From contig MJGA01000022.1 in assembly GCA_001910725.1 (NCBI GenBank), positions 372,001 through 436,000 of the forward strand: a stretch of 64,000 bases of DNA. Direction: 5' to 3'. A model generated the notes under the pieces. It was not told the DNA's origin and did not search any database. It saw only the letters and a program-made list of their open reading frames with translations. The DNA is from Phanerodontia chrysosporium. Taxonomy: Eukaryota > Basidiomycota > Agaricomycetes > Polyporales > Phanerochaetaceae. The position numbers and the translations under genes are program-made. Positions within the stretch are counted from its first letter, which is position 1, and each line of letters starts with the position of its first letter. This document shows, in pieces, positions 23,095-34,255 of this stretch.

Positions 23095-25343
23095 CGGGGC
23101 GAGTGTCGTGAGAGACGTGAGAGACAGAAAAAGTGCCGGAAACCCAAGAGAAAGAAAGAGAAGAAAAGAGGAAAAGAAACGAGGAGGTCGTCACTGCGAA
23201 AGCGGGTTTTTATGAGCGTACGAAAGGTCTCGGGTGGGCAGCGGGAACGTACCTGCTGACTGATAGGCAGAGGACTTGCGGGAGCGAGACCGCCGTTTAT
23301 AAGACGCGTTGGAAGCAGCCGTTGGGCGGCACGGTCGCTTTTCTGGTCTGGATATGGATTACAAATGAGCCTCAAGGCGCGACGAGGATTCCAGAACCTC
23401 TCACCCACACCGGTACGATGTTTTTCAGCCCACGCTCATTGGTCCGCCCTTGGCCGGAAAAGGAGTCAGAACAGGCGCCGTGCATCGGGCCCGCGATACG
23501 CCCATCGGAAAATCCTCGCGCTGCCCATTTACGGCATCTTTACGCGCAAAACGTCGGCCTCTGCTCCAGACCGCGCAGCGGAGCGCGTCCACCTGCATCC
23601 ACAACGCGCACCACCGTCGCGCGCGCAGCGGGCAGTCCCTCAGATGCAACGGCGGAGATGGCGCGACCCAGCCAGAGCCACGCCGTCGCCACAGGGTGCC
23701 TTCGCCCACTCCAACTCGCCGACGTCGTACACCACCAGCGGCGCAAGGCAAGACCGCTGCGCGGGACAATGAGGTTATCCTCTCGTTTGTCATAGCACGC
23801 TGCACTCACTGTCGTAGAGAACGTATTCATATCCGGCTAGCAATAGAAAAGGTTATCGATTGCATAGAAGGCTGTATAGCCGATATGGCATCATCACGGT
23901 GCGCAAGCTCTTGGCAGAGTTCACCTACGGTCAGAGCCTCTGAAGCTTCTCTGAGTCAAACTGTGCACAACGGGATCATTTTGGACTCCCAATTTGGCGA
24001 CGAGTTGACAGCAAAGCTTCCAGCAAAGACTGCGGCGGCCGACGAGGAGAAAGTCAGTAGCAATACTGCTGCGCGGGGGAACCGAGGTTATTGTGTCGTG
24101 ACTCGTTCATCATACTACGTCGAACTCACCGTCTGACGAGGCTCGATACCAGCCACTCTCGAGTGATACCGATTCTTTCGAAGCCTTCGGTGCACTTCCA
24201 ACCAACTACCGAGGACATCATCGGGGAAGTAGCACATAACGTATACATTCCCAGCTGCTAGCGAGGGCAAGGGTTATCGCTTGCACAGACAAGTATGAAC
24301 GAACCATGTCTGGTACGGCATCATCGCTTCATGCAGGTTCCTGGCAGACCCACACCCCACTGTTCTGGACACCGGTTTGAGTCAAACTGCGCGTAATCGA
24401 GCATAGAGTACTCTCACTTTTGTGTGCCACGTGACAATAAAGCATGTACCGAAAACCGCAGGGGGCGACCAGCAGAAATGTCGCAGTACGACCGACGCGA
24501 CGAGACGTCAGGCGACCACGGCGGGGAGCGTGGTGAACTCTCGCGGTCCGGATAGGGCACACATGCAGCGACGCAGATCTGCAGGCTTGAGCAGTGGGGC
24601 TTCCTGCACGCCGTCAGCTGCCCAGCAGCCCAGGGTGCTGTGAACCCAAACCGCAGCCAGGAATGGCACTTGCACCGAGTGCACGAGGAACACACACATC
24701 GCGAGGAGGGCAGAGAGCATAGCGCAGACTCGCTCGCAGCGAGGGCCCTCGCATAGCAGTCAGGGAAGGATGCAAAGCAGCCTTGGGTGTGCAGTCCCCA
24801 GGTGGTGGTCGAGAGCAAAGCCGGCGGCAAGCCCATCAAGAAGCTGCGCCGTGGTCGCCCGTGGAACTCGTTGCCCCTAACCCTAGCGCAAGCCGTCTCT
24901 TGGTGCTCCCTTGTCTTTTGCTCGAGTGTGGACGGTAGAAAAACCCCAAAATCAGGGACGAGGTGCGTATTTCGTCTCATCTGATCCTCACCTCGCTGTC
25001 TCATCCCAGCCAGGAATATATGCCTAAGCACATATTCATTTCCCCTCTCGATGAATCTCCTCTGGTCTCAATGGTCTGTCATAAATACAATAAATACAAA
25101 GCTTTCTCCCCTGTTGCAATAGGATGTGCATATAGCATACACTGCGGTCACTTTGAATTTGGACTTGCTTTGGGCGGGCGGCAAGACGCCTCACCGAAAC
25201 GCTTCCCACCGACACGTGCGCCAAACCCTCGCCTCGCCCGCAGGTGCGCTGCCCGCAGCCTGTCTCCAACCACCACCCACCCGCCGCTCACCACCCCTCG
25301 CACACCGCGCCAGCCTCCCCCCAACCTCCTGTAATCTAACACA
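23095..25343. other. Intergenic, promoter of MFS copy 2 and of histone H4
   Basis: 2.2 kb without a supported gene. The first 200 bases are purine-rich (GAAAGAGAAGAAAAGAGG) on the plus strand, i.e. a pyrimidine tract upstream of the MFS ATG. 23750-24400 holds a diverged direct repeat (listed separately). The 100 bases before the H4 ATG are C-rich pyrimidine tracts, as is common in highly transcribed fungal promoters. Confidence 0.4.
23750..24400. repeat. Diverged direct duplication, two units of about 310-400 bp
   Basis: Words recur in the same order. CTGCGCGGG..GAGGTTAT is at 23754 and 24069. GGTTATCG(A/C)TTGCA is near 23852 and 24271. GGCATCATC is near 23887 and 24318. TGAGTCAAACTG is near 23951 and 24378. 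Spacing differs (315-430 bp), so indels have accumulated. No ORF runs through both units. Origin unknown. Confidence 0.4.
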
Positions 25344-25934
<591 letters not shown>

Positions 25935-26666
25935 ATGTGCGGCGGCGCCCCACCATGAACATTTGTCTAGCCTACGCCGGTCTACATTTTGTAGGGCTCG
26001 TCCGCCATGCCCGCCTGCGGCTGCACCACGGCAGCGGCCATATGCCTCAATAGCTTCTCTAGTTGTTGTAGCCTCTTGTAGCCTGAATGAGATTATCAGT
26101 GTTTTCCTGGTCTTGTGGACGGGCTGTATACAAGCTGCCGATGGACATCTCCGGTTCGCAGGGAGCAAACCTGAACGACGCTACCCTCACTCGTTCTATC
26201 ACCAACTTCTGGGATCAATAACGGCTTGTAGAGTGATGTATAGGACTGTCTATGGATGTAGCATGCCTGTTCATGTCTAGTCGCTGCGTCCCTGCAGCAG
26301 TGTGGGCCCACTCTTCGACGAGTCTGCACGTCATGTACATGGCCGAGGATACGCATGTGGGTCAGACACCCAGTTGCTGTCGTACAGGAAGGAGGGCTGA
26401 TTGCTGAAGGCTGACGCGTGGGCTAATGCCATAGAATGGACCTTCTTGCGTGTGTACATACTGCCGAGGTTCTGTGGACGGCGGCGGAGAATCTGTGGGC
26501 CTCAGGGGTACTTCAGTGCAAGCGCGGCCTGTTCTCCTGGATTGCCGCGGGGACGTTGGGCCTGGGGACCAAAAGCGTTGTAGTTGCGGGGTCGTGGTGC
26601 AGTTGTATGCGCGGAGCGTGCGTGTATGTTGGACGAGATCGTAGAAAACGGGGCCAGAGCCCGCGG
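25935..26666. other. Intergenic: 3' regions of H4 and of the convergent methyltransferase gene
   Basis: About 730 bp between two convergent stops. No gene recognised. No stem-loop of the metazoan histone type is seen after H4. Confidence 0.4.
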
Positions 26667-27750
26667 TCACCGGCCGCCGCCGCGCCAGCCCATGCAGACC
26701 CAGTACGCCTCGCTCGAGTCCGCACGGCTCGCGCGCGGCTTCGCGACGCGCACGGTGCGGAAGCGCGGCCGCAGCTCCTCGCGCATGAACGCGTCCGTCA
26801 ACGGGTGCTGGAAGTGCTTCAGCCTGCGTGTGTCGTCAGCCTCTGCTGATGCCAGAACGAGTGCAAAGCGAAGTGTGGAGGAAGGTCGAGGAGGGGGAGG
26901 TGCAAAAGGGAAGGAAGGACGGGAGAAAAACGAAGACGGGAGACACGCACACGAGCACCCCACCGTCGCCACGCCCGACGTCGCGCGCGCTGCGCAGGTG
27001 CGCACGCGTGAATGCGAGCACGGCCCCGCAGATGTCGAGCCCCGCGGAGACGTCCGCCGTGCGGTTCCCCGTGCTGTTCGCGGCCATGTCCGAGAGCACG
27101 ACGTCTGCCCGCGCGCGTGCGCCGTCTTCGTCGTCCCAGCGAGACATGCGTGTCGTGTGTGAGGGAGATGAGGCGGCAGCGAGGAGTTTTGCAACGCGCG
27201 CACGCGTCTCGGGCGCGAGGAAGTCCGCCTGCAGCGTGTGCACGCCGGGGATCGGGTCCATGGGGAGCAGGTCGACGGCGACGACGGCGCCGCGGCCCTC
27301 CGTCGCAAGCTCTTCCGGGGCTGGGGCGTTCAGGTACGCCAGCGGGTCCTCCTCCACCTCCATCGCCCCTCCCACTCCGCCGAAATCGCCCAGAGGGCCC
27401 TTGCTGGCGGCAGCAGACGGCGTGAACGCCCCCCACCCCAACGCGCGCGCCGCAACCTGGCTCCACCCGCCCGGCGCCGCGCCGAGGTCGACGACGGCAC
27501 GCACGTCCGCGCGCGCGCGCAGGAAGCGGAACGTGGCATCGAGCTCGAGCAGCTTGAACGCGCTGCGCGCACGGAAGCCGCCGTCCATGTCTGCGCCGCC
27601 GCGCGCGGCGGGGGCGAGCGGCGAGCCGTGCGCGAGCGGGGCCGGCGAGGCCGCGCTGCGCGCCTTCACGTACGGGTCGCGCTTCTGGCGGGCGAGCCAG
27701 CGCGCGGAGGACGGCGGCGGCGCGCGGCGGGCTGCGCTCGCGGTGAACAT
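26667..27750 (-). CDS. MRM2: Mitochondrial rRNA (uridine-2'-O)-methyltransferase, FtsJ/RrmJ family
   Basis: SAM-dependent methyltransferase that would 2'-O-methylate a uridine of the large mitochondrial rRNA. Exons 27750-26952 and 26823-26667, with an intron of about 128 nt (GTGCGT..CACGCAG), give about 318 residues. N-terminal residues 1-60 are Arg/Ala-rich (MFTASAARRAPPPSSARW), which fits a mitochondrial presequence. The FtsJ K-D-K-E tetrad is visible: Lys near residue 66 (RSAFKLLELD), SAM site DLGAAPGGWSQVAARAL, Asp in VVLSDMAANSTG, Lys in VLVLKHF (created by the splice) and Glu in DSSEAYWVCMGW. A low-complexity insert lies between RDPYVKA and GFRARSAFK. The start is head-to-head with the TFIIIC subunit gene. 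Confidence 0.85.
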
Positions 27751-27873
27751 CGTCGGTGGGCCGTCGTGGTCGTGGTCGTGGTCGGTAAAAGGGCAGCGGG
27801 GTAGGCGCGCGCACGTGGTTTTTCCGTGCCCGTTGCGCACGGCGCTTCGCGCACGCACGCCACTTTCTCAGTG
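27751..27873. promoter_or_regulatory. 123-bp bidirectional promoter between MRM2-like and TFIIIC-sub6-like genes
   Basis: The two ATGs (27750 minus, 27874 plus) are only 123 bp apart, so their promoters must overlap. The spacer holds GTCGTGGTCGTGGTCG triplet-like repeats and no clear TATA box. Confidence 0.5.
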
Positions 27874-28619
27874 ATGTCGACGGACGCGGGAGACGCGACG
27901 GGGGCGCTGGGCCCGGGGTTCCGCTGGGTCGAGCAGTTCGCGGACGACGCGACGTACGAGTGTGGCGCGGATGGCGAGGTGCTGGAGGAGGTCGAGTACG
28001 TCACGCTCGACCTCGGCGTCGTCGAGCCCACGCTCGTGCCCAGCTCGGGCGCGTTCCGCCTCATTGTGCGTCCTTTCCCGCCTTGCTTGCGTTTCTCGGC
28101 CCTTCGGCTTCCTGCGCAGGCTGATTCGGTGGGGTCTAGGGTCTTGACACGCCGCGCCCGTACCTGCAGCTCGCGGGCACGCTCTTCGCAGGCGCGCACC
28201 ACACGCTGCTCGGCACTGAGCTGCTCTTCGCAGACGCCCCCGGTGCGCCCGCCGCTCCCTGTGTGCCTGCTGCGCGTGCTGACGGACACGCAGACAGGCG
28301 CGGCCTCGTGCCCGCCGCCCACACCGAGCGGCGCATCGTCTTCCGCGAGGCCGAGCTCCGCGCGCGCGAGCCCGCCGCCGCCGCCCAGACCTCCAACCAG
28401 ACTTCCAATCAGCATACCCGCAACGCGGCCGACACGAACGACCCCGCCGCGCAAAAAGAGGAGAACAGGGGGCCCAAGGGGCAGAAGGAGCCCGCGAAGC
28501 GCCGCCGCCCGCGCACGGTCGCGCAGGTCGTCGGGGGCGAGGACGCAGAGAGCGAGCCGCCCGTGCGCCGCCGCGGGTCGCGCAAGGGCAAGGCGCGTGC
28601 GGACGCGGCTGAGGAGTGA
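27874..28619 (+). CDS. TFIIIC subunit (sub6/TFC7/GTF3C6-like)
   Basis: Component of the RNA polymerase III factor TFIIIC, which binds tRNA and 5S promoters. Exons 27874-28065 and 28140-28619 (GTGCGT..GTCTAG) give 223 residues; lengths check. The N-terminal half carries the family beta-barrel pattern EEVEYVTLDLGVVEP, then GLDTPRPYLQLAGTLFAGAHH followed by TLLGTELLFADA, which is the diagnostic block. The second half is disordered and basic: QKEENRGPKGQKEPAKRRRP, then RRRGSRKGKARADAAEE. The acidic/basic tail is consistent with nuclear localisation. Start chosen at MSTDAGDATGALG. An in-frame upstream ATG would lie in the short shared promoter. Confidence 0.75.
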
Positions 28620-30320
28620 GGAAGCTGAGAGCGAGATGGCGTTGTGCTGGGGTTGGTGGGGTGCGTAATGCTGCCCTTTGCGCTGTCTTCCGTGTTGCGA
28701 GGGCTGGTGTTGACCGTTATTGCAGATACTGCACTTGTTGCGCGATGACGATACCTGTGCTTGGCTCTCTCGGCCTGTGCAATGCGAGTCGCTGCCCGCT
28801 TCTTGTGGTGGGGGCCTGTCGGACTCCCCTGCCAGCCTGTCGTGGTTCGTACCCGCGCTGCTGATCAGGTGGTCACGATTTTGGCTGTTGCAGACGCATA
28901 TATGCGTCCCGTTTGTGAGAGAGACCGTTTCCTCGCTGATGCCACGCAGTCTCACTGCCCGTCATGTTCCCAGCCTGCATGCAGGCCCCGTCGTGTCCTC
29001 CCTCCGCTGATAGCAGTAAGGACCGCGCCACACAAGGCAAACACCTCTCCCAGTGCGGGCCCTGGCACGCCCCACCGCCACATACCCCGGCACAACGACA
29101 ACTCCCCGAAATCGTACTCATGCAGCGCGTCGCTGGGCCTCGGCCCCAGCGCACGCGTGCGAGGCGCCCTGCAGGTGCAGGAGTGGGATGCGTCTATTGC
29201 CCGATTGCGCGCGGCCCCAGACACGCTGAATCGCCGCGCGGGCGTTCGCCGTGATGCACTGATGGTGCTGAACCTTGACATTAAGCCGTGTCCTCCGCCG
29301 CGCCGCGTCGTACATCATATATATGCTGGTGGTGGTGAGTGTGGCCGCGTCGTGGGCGGGTGGTCTGCGTGCAGCGGCCTGGCAAAATGCAGCGGCGGCG
29401 CTCTCGGCGGGGGCTGGGCCCGACAGCAGCCTGACGTGGAGCGTGCTTCTGTAATGGCAGAAGCGCACAACGTTGCGGCGGGTTCTCGCCCTATTTGATT
29501 ACTCACGCCAGCGTATATATACGGGCGCGGCGCGGAGCTGCGAGTCAGCTTTCACCTTTCCCCTGTAGCCTCCAGCACCCGCCCATACGTTGATCTGTAC
29601 CAGAGCGATGGCAATATCGCGTTCGCAAAGGCCGTCGCGCCTCTGTCTATACTTCCTTGCGGCCGCCCACCCTTCCGAGGGTACCCGCACAAGAGCGAGC
29701 CGTCGTCCGCGAGAGCCCTCATAGGTGCGTGGACCGGCTTCTCCGTACAGCAATGTCTCACATCTGGCTTCCAGGCCTCCCTTGAGGGCGGGGCATGACC
29801 CCAGAGGTCGTCGACCACACAATATGTGCGTTCCTTCCCGTCACCGCGCATGCTGGCCTCTCATCTGCATTCAGACCCGCATGCAAGCTCGTACCCGTGG
29901 CTGCGTAGACCTGGTAGTCACCGCTGTGCGCTGTCCAGCACCGTAGCACCTCTCCTGTACCATGCTGCACCATGCCCTTTGATGCCAAACAAGCTCTCCA
30001 TCCTGTGTGCCGCAACTCAGCGCAGCACCGCCGCTGCGCACGCCCACGCAGGGCTCATGGCCCGCCGCGGGCTCTCCCACACGCACGCGCCCCGCCCCAG
30101 CGTGACCTGACGGCTGGCACGGTGCCTCGCACCACGCGCCGCGCAAAGGGAACGCCGGCTCGTGCGCGCCCCGCGTCGGATACCTACCGTAAAAGACCGT
30201 TTTCCCCGCGAGCGAGTCCCACGCGCGTAGTCTCGTTCCCATCCGACACCAACTCCGACAGGTAAACCTTGTCGGCCAGTGCGTCGGACTTCGAACTGCG
30301 AAGTGCACTGGCTCGTTAGA
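28620..30320. other. Intergenic, G+C-rich, no gene recognised
   Basis: 1.7 kb rich in CpG-containing words with many short overlapping ORFs and none convincing. A good TATA-like box lies at 29514-29521 (listed separately). The region ends in the arm of the inverted repeat that surrounds the mobile elements. Confidence 0.4.
29514..29521 (+). promoter_or_regulatory. TATA-like box without a recognised downstream gene
   Basis: TATATATA followed by a G+C-rich leader. The first downstream ATG (29608) opens only a 38-codon ORF with no recognisable features. It may drive a non-coding or spliced short transcript. Confidence 0.3.
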
Positions 30321-30332
30321 GCGTCTGGTGTA

Positions 30333-30357
30333 CTGTCGGATGGGGGGAAGCGGGAAA
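30333..30357 (+). repeat. Left TIR of the pogo-like element
   Basis: 25 bases starting CTGTCGGATG, identical to the reverse complement of 45360-45384. Preceded by TA. Confidence 0.9.
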
Positions 30358-30382
30358 CGCTCGTTTTTCCCGCTTCCCCCCA
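30340..30382. repeat. Perfect hairpin at the left terminus, with a subterminal copy on the right
   Basis: GGGGGGAAGCGGGAAA (from 30342) is followed after an 8-base loop by TTTCCCGCTTCCCCCC (to 30381), so the left TIR folds on itself. The second half recurs in the same orientation at 45183-45198 near the right end. These are likely transposase subterminal sites. Confidence 0.7.
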
Positions 30383-30719
30383 CTTTGGCCTCATGCATGT
30401 CCGAAAAAATTTGGCAAGATGGGATTGTATAGCTACACTTTAGGAGACCCTACATGTGTAAAATGGGCTTCAAATTCGGTGTGAGGAAGACAGAACGTGA
30501 GGAACAAGGGCGAGAGCAAACATGAGGGAATTGATGGCAAAAGATCCTGACCGGGACAGCACATTTTTCAACAGATTTTGGCCTCGATCCAATGGAGTAA
30601 AGCATGGTCTATCTACTACTCCAGCCCGATCCTGCGCAAGGGGGGCAGGTAGTAATGAAGTCGAGCAGATCTCTCCGAGAGTGACAAAACGTGACTTTGT
30701 TGATGTCAGAACATTTAAC

Positions 30720-31010
30720 GCCCACACTTGAGGCGTCATGGTGCCTCAAGATAAGATGAGGCAAGGCGCCGGATCATGTTGCCTCATGAGGAAAACCTAA
30801 TCCTCATGAGGCTCTCATGAGAGACGCTCAGAACGTCATGAGGCTCTCATGAGAGACGCCCAGAACGTCGTGAGGCCTTATGAGAATGCGCGTATCTCAT
30901 GATTGCCTCATGAGGTAGGTTGGTGATAAGCACCAAGCGTCCCTCATGATCTGGGAATGATGCCTCATTAGGCGCCATGTTGCCTTTCTGTTGCACGTGA
31001 GGAAAAAGAA
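30720..31010. repeat. Left subterminal repeat zone of the Plavaka-type element
   Basis: Dense CCTCATGAGG and CTCATGAG palindromes. A 32-bp unit occurs twice in tandem (30805-30836 and 30837-30868, one mismatch), containing CTCTCATGAGAGACGC. The word CTCAAGATAAG at about 30745 is shared with the right end (about 42221). Confidence 0.7.
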
Positions 31011-31254
31011 ACGCCTCAGAATCCACATTCATTCCCTTTGTTACTGGGTTTCTAACTTGTTAGTATTATCAGCTTATCAGTAATCTTGATTTAGCTTACC
31101 AAGTAGACTCCGTATTAGTAACACTTACTTACATTTGTTACCCATCTTCAGCTTACCGAATACATTCTTACTTAATTCTTACCTAATGTGTTATTGCCTC
31201 AGCTTACTGTAAGCGTAGTAACTCTGCGAAACACAATTTAATTTTAGTATTCAA

Positions 31255-31330
31255 TGTGGTTCGAACCAGTGACTTTGTGACTTACCAAGTTTTTTAGCCC
31301 TGCAACAAAACAGCTACGCTACTCACCCGT
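31255..31330 (-). other. tRNA-like sequence (possible SINE or tRNA relic)
   Basis: On the minus strand TAGCGTAGCTG fits the polymerase III A box and GGTTCGAACC fits the B box, 54 bases apart. The acceptor and T stems do not pair well, so this is not called as a functional tRNA. It lies in the AT-rich left part of the Plavaka-type element. Confidence 0.25.
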
Positions 31331-31495
31331 ACTTAGGATGTGCGGATATCCCTCACGATGGCATCTTTTCAGTCTCATGAGGCAACATGAGCCACAGTCA
31401 CAGCGCAAGTCAGATCGCGGGGGGTAGTGGTCATATATTGAAAAGGAATGGCTTGCGAAGCGGGTACAGAATATGCATGAAAACAAAGAACAAGC

Positions 31496-33766
31496 TCAGG
31501 CCTTACCTTTAGCTGAGAGACGAGCACTTGCGCGAGGGCGCTGAGCTTGAGCGAGGGGAATATCCTCGTCGGACGCTGCTGCCGTTGCCGTACCTGCACG
31601 ATTCGCTCCTGCGCCGCGCGGCCGACGCTTGGGCTTCGGTTCGCTCGCCTCAGCAACGGCCTCTTTGGCAGGCGCTGCTGGAGCCTTGCGGGGCGCCTTC
31701 TTCTTGGCTGCCGCCGGCGCAGGCTGAGGCTGTACAGCCTCCGGAGGCGCGTCCTGAGGAAATGCAGGCTGAGGCGGCGCGAGCTGGGGCGGCGCGAGCT
31801 GGGGCGGCGCGAGCTGGGGCAGAATGGGCGGGGAGGGCGTAGGGTAATGGGATGTGGGCTGGCAGTGTGCAGGCTGAGCAGCCTGAGGCGGCACGTTGCG
31901 GGTACTCGGGACGTGGTGCATAGGCTCGGTATAAACGTCCGCAGTGTCCACCACCAGTGCCGCAATTCCAGCATCGAGATCCTCAATATCTGCAGGATCA
32001 GGGACATTTGGGACAGGCATAGGTGCCGCCTGAGTTGCAACCCGGCTGCGTACCGATGCATTGGAAGGCGCGGCGGAGGCTCTGGACAGAGCTCCGACAC
32101 TGATACTGGGAGAATGCCGCGACACAGGCGTCACGCCAGTGCCAACGCCAACTGGGATACCGGCTACAGGCTCCACGGGGTCAGACACAGCAGGCTGCGC
32201 AAGGCCAGGCGCAGTGCAGGCTGCGCTGGGGGAAGAGGCGGAGGTCGGAGGTGCAGGTTGATTCGCAATCGCATCCAGCATTTCGCGAGCGCGGCGCTGA
32301 GCTGGCGTGAGGGTGTCTTGCACGGGCACCTGAAGCTCGACCTCGTCGAGGCAATGGTCTTGCCAGACGCACGCCTTCCACCATTTGCGCGTCGCCTTGA
32401 TCGCCGGTGAGCTCCATATTTTGATTAGTTCCTTCTTCCAGTGCTCATAGTCCTGAGCGTAGTCATAGCTGCCAGATGTCGTGAATGCGGAGTCGCCGGA
32501 GAGAACAAAGCGACACTGCCGCTACGTAAGCTGCACTGCCTGGCAGAAGCCGCAGACCTACTCACAATGGTGAAGGCGAATGCCATGAACTCAGGCTTGA
32601 TAATGCCGGCAGCTGCCCATATCTCAGCCTTGGTCTTCTTGCCGCCCTTCGTAGGCTTAGGCCTCGACGCAGGCTTGTTGCCTTTGGCTCGAAACTGAGC
32701 GCGGATAAGCGCAGACTTGCCGCTCATGCAAACAATGAATATCTGCGTGTATTAATATTTGCGGTATTTGTTACAGGAAGGCGGAGCGCACCTTAACCAG
32801 GACTGGGCTTCTGAACATCCACTCGGTTTCCCCCTTGTGGTTGCCAGGGAAGAGAAAGGGCGGCATGGTATCGTCCTTTGTGCCTCGGAACGCAGCGGCG
32901 ACAGGGCTCGCCTGGAGCTTCTTCAGATCGCCGAAGGGCAGGCCGGGCATATCGGGAGGTAAACAGAGGTGGATGCTCTCCTTCACCGCCAGAACGAGGT
33001 GCGACCGCTGAGTATTGGCAGAACCAGTATACTAGATGTTTTGTTATTATGGCTGTACAGTTGAAGATGGGGCTACTTACACATTTGCGGATCCAGTTGA
33101 CCTTGCCCATCGCTTGCCGTAGAGGCAGGTTCTCAGGCAGCTGGAGGTCCGGCATTGCGTCGAAGATCTCAGCTTGGCTAGCAAGCAGCTTCGATCTGTC
33201 ATTCACGAAGCGAGCAGGGCTCAGGAGGTCGATGTTGGGGCGCCTTGTTGCGGTGAAGGCGTTGTCGTCAGGCCAGATCTGGAAGAAGATGACCGACTTC
33301 TTGCCAGCATGGGTGACAGCGTCGTCGAACTTGATCAGCTCTGCAGGAGGTGCGCCGCCGTCGCGCGTGCGAACCTTCTTCTGAGCAGCCTTGAGCGACA
33401 TGTTCTCGATGAGCGCAGCCTCGAGCCGCTGCGTCACCTCGACATAGCAAACCTGTAGCTCGGATAGCGCCTGCAATTACAAGGTGAGTGCATTGGTACT
33501 GCGCGATGAAGACTGCGTACCTCTCGAAGCTCATCCGCAGTAGCAAGGGACGAAGGCAGCCGAGGAGCCTGCAACAGGGTACGCAAGCGCGGATCCGACT
33601 CAGTGACGGCATCGCGCGCAGCATTCCTGGTGTCGTCGTCCTCGCCGTTGCCGCCGCCGTCATTCTCGCCGCCCTCGTCCTCGCTGTCACCCTCGTCTTC
33701 ATTGTTCTGGTAGGGGTTTCCTTCGTAGCCTTCCTCATCGTCTGAGCTGTCGCGGTATCTTTGCAT
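31496..33766 (-). CDS. Transposon-borne accessory protein with coiled coil (DUF6698-like, tentative)
   Basis: Multi-exon gene starting at ATG 33766 (MQRYRDSSDDEEGYEG). The N-terminus is acidic (NEDEGDSEDEGGEN), then a coiled-coil-like helix (ALSELQVCYVEVTQRLEAAL followed by IENMSLKAAQKKVRTR). Next comes a conserved-looking core FDDAVTHAGKKSVIFFQIWP and ENLPLRQAMGKVNWIRK, then a basic segment GKSALIRAQFRAKGNKPASR followed by KTKAEIWAAAGIIKPEFMAF. Another helix-rich stretch is YDYAQDYEHWKKELIKIW. The last 250 residues are Pro/Ala-rich with QLAPPQLAPPQLAPP repeats and a KPKRRPRGAG basic patch. Similar proteins accompany basidiomycete transposons. The DUF6698 assignment is from memory and unsure. 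The 3' end may extend past 31496, because GTAAGG lies at the stop. Confidence 0.6.
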
Positions 33767-34255
33767 GACAGGACAATGTTGGGTACGAAGGGGAGTGGGA
33801 GAGGGGGTGAAGTTTCGAGTGAGGGCACGCGACGAGGCGATTTATCTGCTCAGAAAGCGCCTTGAACGCATTCTGCGGCGACGTACACTGGAAATTATAG
33901 CATTAGCACAGAGGGGAAACGTAAAAAAGGACTCACAATGCAAAGCATGGGTTGTGCTGAAAACGAGGCGAAGGGCAGGATCAAGAGGGCTGACAGTGAG
34001 CGGTATTGGCTAAGCCGCCCTTCAGCACATCGTGGGCAGCATGGAGTGCCGCATGGGCGAGCGGGAAAGGGGGAACGGGTAGAATCCGCAGCTGCTGTGG
34101 ACGCAAGAGGCAAAGTGAAACGAGCGCCTACCGCGCCTTGTGACGCCTGCCGTGCTGCCGCCACATCGCATGTGCAGTGCGTGTACTCATAGCGATGGCC
34201 GAGACCACTCATGAATATATGCTACGTAATGCGGCTACAATACACATACACGAAA
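33767..34255. other. Spacer between accessory gene and TET/JBP gene
   Basis: About 490 bp. Nothing recognised; it holds the accessory gene's promoter and the TET/JBP 3' region. Confidence 0.35.

Noticed and set aside
27012..28955. Many overlapping ORFs on both strands around the MRM2-like and TFIIIC genes
   Set aside because: High G+C removes stops. Only the two frames with FtsJ and TFIIIC-sub6 motifs and consistent splicing were kept.
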